39,930 nucleotides of DNA, from the NCBI GenBank assembly GCA_009377755.1, contig WHTM01000044.1:1-39930 (forward strand), written 5' to 3'. Below, piece by piece: positions 34,163 through 39,930 of the stretch. How positions within the stretch are numbered: position 1 is the stretch's first letter; each line of letters starts with the position of its first letter. Below the pieces are notes generated by a model, which was given only the letters and a program-made list of their open reading frames with translations, was not told where the DNA came from and made no database searches. This stretch comes from Hyphomicrobiales bacterium (GTDB taxonomy: Bacteria > Pseudomonadota > Alphaproteobacteria > Rhizobiales > Xanthobacteraceae). The position numbers and the translations under genes are program-made.

Positions 34163-35044
34163 ATGCAGACCAGCTCCGCCTTCCTGCAACTGCTCGTCGC
34201 CGGCATCAGCACGGGCAGCATCTACGCGCTCATCGCGCTCGGCTTCAACGTGGTGTTTAAGAGCACCGGCGCCATGAACTTCGCCCAGGGGGAATGGGTC
34301 GTGATGGGCGGCATGATCTCCGCCCTCTTGCTCGGCACCTTCAGCAGCGTCGGCGTTGCATGCCTGCTCGCAGTTCTGCTCGTTGCGATCTTCGGGCTGC
34401 TATCCGAGCGCCTCGTGATCCGGCCGCTGCGTCATCCGACAGCGCTGTTGATCACGCTTGTCAGCATCGGCCTGTCGATCTGCACCCGAAGCTTTGTGAT
34501 GCTGACTCTCGGCAAAAAGCCCGTAGGCTATCCCGGCTTCTCAGGCGCTACGACGATCTCGCTCGGCGGCGTCACCTTTCAGGCACAGACGCTGTGGATT
34601 GTCGGTCTGACTCTGGCCTTCCTCGTGATCATGCATTTCTTCTTTGAGCGCAGCATGCTGGGCAAGGCGCTCCGCGCTGCAGCGGCCGATCGCGAAGCGG
34701 CGGCCATCGTTGGTGTGAGGGTTGAGACGACGATTCTGATTTCCTTTGGCATTGCCGCCTTCGCCGGCGCACTTGCCGGGGCGATCATTACGCCACTGAC
34801 GCTGGCCTCTTACGATCAAGGTGCGATGTTCGGCTTCAAGGGCTTCAGCGCCGCCATGCTCGGGGGTGTCGGTAGCCTTCCTGGCGCCGTCGTCGGCGGG
34901 TTGGCTCTCGGCCTGCTGGAAGCCTTCGGCAGCTTCTACATTTCGTCGGATTTCAAGGATGCGATCGCTTTCGCGGTTCTCCTGCTGATCTTGTTCGTAC
35001 GTCCCTCGGGGCTTCTCGGCCGTGCCGATGTTGTCAAGGTCTGA
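34163..35044 (+). CDS. livH: Branched-chain-type ABC transporter permease LivH
   Basis: 293-residue inner-membrane permease with about eight hydrophobic helices. The N-terminus QLLVAGISTGSIYALIALGF and GAMNFAQGEWVVMGG are hallmarks of LivH. The cytoplasmic loop with LGKALRAAAADREAAAIVG and the GVGSLPGAVVGGL segment contact the ATPases. The start ATG 34163 has AGGA upstream and lies 12 bases after the diiron pair. The 3' end overlaps livM. Confidence 0.94.
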   Translation: MQTSSAFLQLLVAGISTGSIYALIALGFNVVFKSTGAMNFAQGEWVVMGGMISALLLGTFSSVGVACLLAVLLVAIFGLLSERLVIRPLRHPTALLITLVSIGLSICTRSFVMLTLGKKPVGYPGFSGATTISLGGVTFQAQTLWIVGLTLAFLVIMHFFFERSMLGKALRAAAADREAAAIVGVRVETTILISFGIAAFAGALAGAIITPLTLASYDQGAMFGFKGFSAAMLGGVGSLPGAVVGGLALGLLEAFGSFYISSDFKDAIAFAVLLLILFVRPSGLLGRADVVKV

Positions 35045-36104
35045 CATCGTGGCATCGGCACCTTTGGCATCCGGGGCCCATCCTCCCCAATCGATCACTC
35101 CCGAGATGGTGGAGGCGGACGAATCGGTGCGGCGCGGAACCGTGCTGGTGGCGCGACGACCGTCCGACCATGTGTGGCTGATCTTGATCTGGCTCGCGCT
35201 GCTGACGATTCCGTTCATCGCTCCCAACGCCTATGTGGTCTCGCTCGCCAATATGGCGTTGATCAATCTCATCCTCATCGCAAGTTTGAACCTGCTGATG
35301 GGCTTCGGCGGCCAAATCTCCTTAGGTCATGCCGGGTTCTTCGGCCTCGGCGCGTATGCAAGCGGCATCCTGAACGTCAAACTGGGCTTGAGCGCCTGGC
35401 TCGGTCTGCCGGCGGCCGCGCTGATCGCGGGGGCGGCGGCTTTGGTGATCGGTCTGCCGGCGTTGCGCCTGCGCGGCCACTACCTGTCGATGGCGACACT
35501 GGGATGGAACGCCATTCTCGTTGTGCTGTTCAACCAACTCGTCGATCTGACCGGTGGTCCGAACGGCCTGCTCGGCGTCCAGCCCTTTTCACTTTTTGGC
35601 ATCCGGCTCGACACCGAGCCGCGTACATTCCCGCTCGTCTGGCTGGCCTCCCTGCTCATCATGCTGGCGATCCTGAATCTCCTGCGCTCGCGCCTCGGAC
35701 GTGCCCTTCGCGCCGTTGCTACCAACGAGCTTGGCGCCGATGCGATCGGGGTCGACAGCTTCTGCACCAAGCTGCTCTTCTTCGTGCTCAGCGCCGGGAT
35801 GGCCGGGATCGCCGGAAGCCTCTACGTCCACGTTAATCAATATGCCTCGCCGGAGACTTTCGGCATTTCAGGTTCGATCCTGCTGATCGTGATGGTCGCG
35901 CTCGGCGGATCCGGCACCTATTGGGGGCCGCTCCTGGGGGCGCTGATCTATACAGCTGTGCCGCAGCTCCTGCTCGACTACGAAGATGCCGAACTGATGC
36001 TGTTCGGCCTCGGCATGCTCGTTGTGCTGATCGTCTTTCCCGGCGGTTTGGCCAACGTGCCCGGCGCCTTCATGCGCCGCTTCGGACTGAAGGGGCGCTC
36101 GTGA
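35028..36104 (+). CDS. livM: Branched-chain-type ABC transporter permease LivM
   Basis: About 358-residue inner-membrane permease, partner of LivH. It has GQISLGHAGFFGLGAYASGI, LRGHYLSMATLG and GGSGTYWGPLLGALI, all standard for LivM, with about nine hydrophobic helices after a soluble N-terminal stretch of about 45 residues. The start is uncertain: GTG 35022 and ATG 35028 overlap livH, while GTG 35049 lies just past the livH stop and has AAGG 9 bases upstream. The stop overlaps the livG start as GTGA. Confidence 0.93.
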   Translation: MLSRSDIVASAPLASGAHPPQSITPEMVEADESVRRGTVLVARRPSDHVWLILIWLALLTIPFIAPNAYVVSLANMALINLILIASLNLLMGFGGQISLGHAGFFGLGAYASGILNVKLGLSAWLGLPAAALIAGAAALVIGLPALRLRGHYLSMATLGWNAILVVLFNQLVDLTGGPNGLLGVQPFSLFGIRLDTEPRTFPLVWLASLLIMLAILNLLRSRLGRALRAVATNELGADAIGVDSFCTKLLFFVLSAGMAGIAGSLYVHVNQYASPETFGISGSILLIVMVALGGSGTYWGPLLGALIYTAVPQLLLDYEDAELMLFGLGMLVVLIVFPGGLANVPGAFMRRFGLKGRS

Positions 36105-36874
36105 CAGCAAAGCTATTGCAAGTCGACAACCTCTTCTGCCATTTCGATGGGGTGATCGCTGTCGCTGACCTGAGCTTTAGCGTCCGCGCCGGCGAGATCA
36201 AGGCGGTGATCGGTCCGAATGGAGCCGGCAAGAGCACCCTGTTCAATATGATCGCCGGCGTCACCCGGCCCAGTGCTGGCCAGATCCGGTTCGATGACGA
36301 GCGTATCGACCATTTACCAACGTTCCGAAGGGCGCGGCGTGGCATCGCCCGCACCTTTCAGAATCTGCAGATCTTCCGCGACATGAGCGTCTTGGAAAAC
36401 GTCATGGTGGGCCGCCACATGCGTAGTGCCGCAGGCATGACGCAAGCCATCCTGCATAGTTCGGCGCTGCGGGCGGAGGAACGCGCCATCGCCGCGGCGG
36501 CGATGGATCTGCTGGACCGTTTCGGTCTCGCCAGCAAGGCTCAGACGCAGGCGGGGACGCTGAGCTTCGGCCAATTGAAAGTGCTGGAACTCGCTCGCTC
36601 GCTCGCCTGCGAGCCTCGCCTTCTGCTCCTCGACGAGCCGGCAGCCGGCCTCCCCCATGCGGAAGCTGATCGCATGGGTGAGATCATCTCCAGCCTCAAC
36701 CGCGATGGAATGACGGTGCTGCTCGTCGAGCACAACATGCGGATGGTGATGTCGCTATCGCACGACATCCTGGTGCTCAACAATGGTCGGCGCATCGCCG
36801 AGGGGACAGCGGATGAGGTGCGCCGCCATCCGGAGGTGCTGGCGGCCTATCTGGGCGAGGCCGAAGATGCTTGA
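36101..36874 (+). CDS. livG: Branched-chain-type ABC transporter ATPase LivG
   Basis: 257-residue ATPase. Walker A is GPNGAGKST, the signature is LSFGQLKVLELARSL, Walker B is LLLLDEPAAGL, and the switch His is in LLVEHNM. The LivG-specific FRRARRGIARTFQNLQIF segment is present. GTG 36101 overlaps the livM stop (GTGA) and has AAGGGG 7 bases upstream, a coupled start. It powers the LivHM pore together with LivF. Confidence 0.94.
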   Translation: MTAKLLQVDNLFCHFDGVIAVADLSFSVRAGEIKAVIGPNGAGKSTLFNMIAGVTRPSAGQIRFDDERIDHLPTFRRARRGIARTFQNLQIFRDMSVLENVMVGRHMRSAAGMTQAILHSSALRAEERAIAAAAMDLLDRFGLASKAQTQAGTLSFGQLKVLELARSLACEPRLLLLDEPAAGLPHAEADRMGEIISSLNRDGMTVLLVEHNMRMVMSLSHDILVLNNGRRIAEGTADEVRRHPEVLAAYLGEAEDA

Positions 36875-37577
36875 AGTCAACGACCTGTCGGCCGGTTACG
36901 GCAACACGCAGGTGCTACACCACGTGTCGTTACATGTTGCGCCCGGGCAATCGGTCTGCCTGATTGGTGCCAATGGAGCAGGCAAGACAACGCTCATGCG
37001 TTGCATCGCGGGTCTGCTGCGGCCCAGTGCCGGGCGCATCGCCATCTCCGATAGCGACATGACCGCAGCCGCTTCGGCACGTCTCGGTTTCGGCGTGGCG
37101 CTGGTGCCCGAAGGGCGGCGCGTTTTCGCTCCCATGAGCGTGCGCGAAAACCTGGAGATGGGGGCCTTCCGGCGGCTGTGGCCGCGCCGCGACCGCACGG
37201 TGGCGGGCGACATGGCGATGGTCTTCGACCTGTTTCCGCGCCTTTGGGAGCGCCAGAAGCAGCCGGCAGGGTTGCTCTCCGGCGGCGAGCAACAGATGCT
37301 CGCGATCGGCCGCGCGCTGATGTCGCGGCCGCGTTTGTTGCTGCTGGACGAACCGTCCATGGGCCTCGCGCCCCGTGTGGTTCAGGAAATCTTCGTCACC
37401 ATCCGGCGCCTTAACGCCGAGGGAATGTCCATCCTGCTGGCCGAGCAGAACGCCAACATGGCGCTGCGCAGTGCGGCGCGGGGCTACGTGCTCGCCGAAG
37501 GCGAGATCGTGCGCGTCGCTGAAAGCAGCGTGCTGGTCAGTGACCCCTCGGTTCGCGCCGCCTATCTCGGTCTCTGA
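36867..37577 (+). CDS. livF: Branched-chain-type ABC transporter ATPase LivF
   Basis: 236-residue ATPase. Walker A is GANGAGKTT, the LivF-type ALVPEGRRVFAPMSVRENL follows, the signature is LSGGEQQMLAIGRALM, and Walker B is LLLLDEPSMGLAP. The ATG at 36867 overlaps the livG stop by 8 bases. It completes a full five-part transporter (binding protein, two permeases, two ATPases) in one operon with the two diiron proteins. Confidence 0.94.
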   Translation: MLEVNDLSAGYGNTQVLHHVSLHVAPGQSVCLIGANGAGKTTLMRCIAGLLRPSAGRIAISDSDMTAAASARLGFGVALVPEGRRVFAPMSVRENLEMGAFRRLWPRRDRTVAGDMAMVFDLFPRLWERQKQPAGLLSGGEQQMLAIGRALMSRPRLLLLDEPSMGLAPRVVQEIFVTIRRLNAEGMSILLAEQNANMALRSAARGYVLAEGEIVRVAESSVLVSDPSVRAAYLGL

Positions 37578-37597
37578 CAAACATCATCTGGAATGAC

Positions 37598-38434
37598 ATG
37601 TTGAACACAATAATAGACGAGACGCTGGAAGCGGAATTCGCGCTGCGCCAACGGCACCCCGAACGCGAGGAGGTTTATCATGGCCATCGACGCCGCAGCG
37701 CCGCCCTGCGCGCGCGCGGTGACTGCCATCTCGACCTGCGTTATGGCGCCGGGCCACGCTGCCTGCTCGACGTGTTCCCCGCCGGCGAAGGTGCCCCAGT
37801 CCTGTTCTTTATTCATGGTGGCTACTGGCGGGCGCTGGACAAGTCGGACGTGTCCTTCATTGCCGAGCCGTTCCAGCGGGTCGGGATGACAGTCGTCATG
37901 CCGGGCTATGATCTGGTTCCGGCTGTTCGCGTCACAGGCATTGTCGATCAGGTGCGGGCGGCCCTCGCCTGGGTGATTGACCGGATCGCTCCTGAGCAGA
38001 TTGTGGTTGCAGGCCATTCGGCAGGCGGTCAACTTGCGGCCATGCTCGCCTTGGACCAAGCAGATCGTGGCACGGGACCGATCGTTGGTCTAACCGGGAT
38101 CAGCGGCGCCTTCGACCTGCGCCCGCTCCTGCGGACCTCGATCAACGGTGATCTCACCTTGTCGGCGGAGGAGGCAGAGGCTGCAAGTCCGCTGCTACGC
38201 CTCAGGGCGCTGCCGCCGACGGCGCCCCTGATGCCCCTGCTCGCAGCGGTGGGCGGAGATGAGACACACGGCTTCAAGCAATGGACGGCCGATCTGGTCG
38301 CCGGCTGGCGAGCGCATGGTGCTCCAGCCACGCTCATCGAACTCGCTGGCCACAGCCACTTCACCGTCCTCGATGCTTTGGCGCAGGACGAGGGGGATAT
38401 CCCTCGTGCCATCCGGCGCCTCGCCGGGCAGTGA
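37598..38434 (+). CDS. Alpha/beta hydrolase, kynurenine-formamidase-like
   Basis: 278-residue alpha/beta hydrolase of the carboxylesterase/arylformamidase type. The oxyanion motif is HGGYW (about residue 73), the nucleophile is Ser in GHSAGG (about 146-151), and the catalytic His is in LAGHSHFTVLD (about 251). HGGYW and the short N-terminal domain resemble KynB-like formamidases and related amidases rather than lipases. It begins 20 bases after livF and ends the operon, so it probably acts on the imported compound or its oxidation product. The substrate is unknown. Confidence 0.85.
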   Translation: MLNTIIDETLEAEFALRQRHPEREEVYHGHRRRSAALRARGDCHLDLRYGAGPRCLLDVFPAGEGAPVLFFIHGGYWRALDKSDVSFIAEPFQRVGMTVVMPGYDLVPAVRVTGIVDQVRAALAWVIDRIAPEQIVVAGHSAGGQLAAMLALDQADRGTGPIVGLTGISGAFDLRPLLRTSINGDLTLSAEEAEAASPLLRLRALPPTAPLMPLLAAVGGDETHGFKQWTADLVAGWRAHGAPATLIELAGHSHFTVLDALAQDEGDIPRAIRRLAGQ

Positions 38435-38503
38435 TCCGAACAGTGCCGACTGGGTTCACGGCGAGCTGGAGTCCGCGCCTGACTAAGCCGCTCTGATGAG
38501 CTG

Positions 38504-39930
38504 CGATCGTGTCCCTAGGAGTGGTGTAGCTGCCGGCTTGGTCGCCGCGCTCTCCGGCGAGGCCGGGATGATCAGCGTGCCACGGCTGGCAGGCTGATGA
38601 GGGGATCATCGCTCAAAGGGGCGATGGTTTCCAGTGTCATGTATCTGGCGCGCTGGACGGCCCATTCGTCGTTCTGCTCGAGCAGGAGCGCGCCGACGAG
38701 GCGGACAATGGCGTCATTGTTGGGGAAGATGCCGACGACCTCGGTGCGCCGTTTGATCTCGCCGTTGAGCCGCTCGATCGGATTTGTCGAGTGCAGCTTG
38801 GCGCGATGCTCCCTGGGGAAGGTCATGTAGGCGAGCACATCGGGCTCGGCGTCATCCATGATGGCGGCGAGTTTGGGCACCTTCGGCCGGATCTGGTCGG
38901 CGACGGCGCGCCATTGGGTGCTCGCGGCTTCCGGCGTCTCCTGGGCGAAGGCGGTGGCGATGAAGGCGGAGACGACACGGCGGCCGCTCTTGCCGGCATG
39001 CGCCAGCACATTGCGCATGAAATGAACCCGGCAGCGTTGCCATGTCGCGCACAGAACCCTGGTGACGGCCGCCTTGAGGCCTTCGTGCGCATCGGAGACG
39101 ACGAGCTTGACGCCGCGCAGGCCGCGTCGGGTCAGCTTGCGCAGGAACTCGGTCCAGATCGGCTCGGCCTCCGAGGTGCCGATCTCCATGCCCAGCACCT
39201 CGCGGCGGCCGTCTGAGTTGACGCCGACGGCGATGATGACGGCGACCGAGACGATGCGCCCGCCGCGGCGCACCTTTAGGTATGTCGCATCGATCCACAG
39301 ATACGGCCAGTCGCCTTCGATCGGCCGCTCCAGGAACGCCTTCACCTTGCCGTCGATCTCCTCACACAGCCGGCTCACCTGACTTTTGGACACGCCGCTC
39401 ATGCCCATGGCCTTGACCAGGTCGTCGACCGAACGGGTCGAGATGCCCTGGATGTAGGCCTCCTGGATGACCGCGGTGAGCGCCTTCTCGGCCATGCGCC
39501 GCGGCTCCAGGAACGAGGGAAAGTAAGAGCCCTTCCTGAGCTTGGGGATGCGCAGCTCGACCGTGCCGGCCCGCGTCTCCCAGTCCCTATCGCGATAGCC
39601 GTTGCGCTGGGCCGTCCGCAGCGGGTTCTTCTCGCCATAGCCGGCGCCGGTGGCCGCACCGACCTCCAGCTCCATCAGCCGCTCGGCGGCAAAGCCGATC
39701 ATCTCGCGCAGGAGATCGCAATCCGGGGTCTTCTCCACGAGCGCGCGCAGGTTCATCATGTCGTCGGTCATCGATGGTTCCTTCGAATCAGGTTGGTGTC
39801 AGCAACCCGACCTTACCGGCGAACCGTCGATGACCACCGCAATGCCGCTCGCTCGCTACGGCGCTGTTGAGGGCGCGCTCGCGAGCGGCTTCGCTACCGC
39901 CGAGCTACACCACCTGGGGGGACGCGACCG
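38504..39930. mobile_element. IS256-family insertion sequence (right end at window edge)
   Basis: The transposase is flanked by imperfect inverted ends. The left end at 38511-38531 and the right end at 39903-39923 (complement) match at 16 of 21 positions, with a perfectly shared GTGGTGTAGCT. Similarity continues outward about 7 more bases on both sides (left CGATCGT, right complement CGGTCGC), so the true right tip may lie at or beyond position 39930. Target-site duplications cannot be checked because the window ends here. The element sits 76 bases downstream of the operon. Confidence 0.8.
38572..39771 (-). CDS. IS256-family transposase
   Basis: 399-residue DDE transposase of the IS256 (Mutator-like) family. 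The catalytic acids can be placed at Asp in LWIDATYLK, Asp in VVSDAHEGL and Glu in [14 protein letters not shown]. The CxxH-like RCRVHFMRN segment typical of the family lies between them. Length fits a complete, apparently intact protein. It starts at ATG 39771 and runs toward the liv operon. An intact reading frame suggests recent arrival or continuing activity. Confidence 0.95.
   Translation of the reverse strand: MTDDMMNLRALVEKTPDCDLLREMIGFAAERLMELEVGAATGAGYGEKNPLRTAQRNGYRDRDWETRAGTVELRIPKLRKGSYFPSFLEPRRMAEKALTAVIQEAYIQGISTRSVDDLVKAMGMSGVSKSQVSRLCEEIDGKVKAFLERPIEGDWPYLWIDATYLKVRRGGRIVSVAVIIAVGVNSDGRREVLGMEIGTSEAEPIWTEFLRKLTRRGLRGVKLVVSDAHEGLKAAVTRVLCATWQRCRVHFMRNVLAHAGKSGRRVVSAFIATAFAQETPEAASTQWRAVADQIRPKVPKLAAIMDDAEPDVLAYMTFPREHRAKLHSTNPIERLNGEIKRRTEVVGIFPNNDAIVRLVGALLLEQNDEWAVQRARYMTLETIAPLSDDPLISLPAVAR

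Noticed and set aside
28617-39930. CRISPR array, phage structural genes or a toxin-antitoxin pair in the accessory block
   Set aside because: No regularly spaced direct repeats, no capsid or tail proteins and no TA motif were seen; the only mobile genes are the recombinase remnant and the IS256 transposase.

Overview
The window looks like chromosome of a high-GC alphaproteobacterium, most likely a Hyphomicrobiales member near Bradyrhizobium, Rhodopseudomonas or the Xanthobacteraceae. The basis is gene content: RT0821-type lipoprotein, DUF1194, extensin-like C-terminal protein, a ribB with a degenerate cyclohydrolase half, and the histone deacetylase-like/xseB/dxs/tlyA order. The genus cannot be fixed from this sequence alone.

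Positions 1-13,500 are mostly single housekeeping or envelope genes. They are the first codons of an acyl-CoA synthetase interrupted by TAA, an SCO copper chaperone with a Tat-exported metallo-beta-lactamase-fold protein, a sarcosine oxidase-like flavoenzyme, an extensin-like (LAS peptidase-like) protein, a metallophosphoesterase, an L,D-transpeptidase lipoprotein, a small unknown protein, corA, an SDR, pdxH, an RT0821-type lipoprotein, a DnaJ/CbpA-like chaperone convergent with an ECF sigma/anti-sigma pair, and fabI.

Positions 13,500-26,600 hold an exported lysine-rich repeat protein, aroC-ribB, a decayed methyltransferase fragment, ald, a DUF1194 protein, a minus-strand cluster (deacetylase-like, xseB, dxs, a hairpin cluster, tlyA, an rRNA uracil methyltransferase), an ABM-fold protein, an HSDL2-like SDR and a ring-cleaving dioxygenase. 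A long acyl-CoA dehydrogenase follows (26,590-28,371). Intergenic gaps carry several strong palindromes, including three copies of CGGTGCACCG.

From tRNA-Gln(TTG) at 28,542 onward the DNA looks like an acquired accessory block: a decayed serine recombinase, a GntR/HutC-type regulator interrupted by an amber codon, then one tight operon of a branched-chain-type ABC transporter (binding protein, livHMGF) with two paralogous ferritin-like diiron proteins and a kynurenine-formamidase-like hydrolase, closed by an IS256-family insertion sequence at the window edge. I read this as an uptake-plus-oxidation cassette for an unidentified organic, perhaps amide or aromatic, substrate. It is the best candidate here for an undescribed system. 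Several lesions are single-base changes (frameshifts in homopolymer runs, stops where Tyr or a similar residue is expected), so true decay must be separated from sequence error before building on them.
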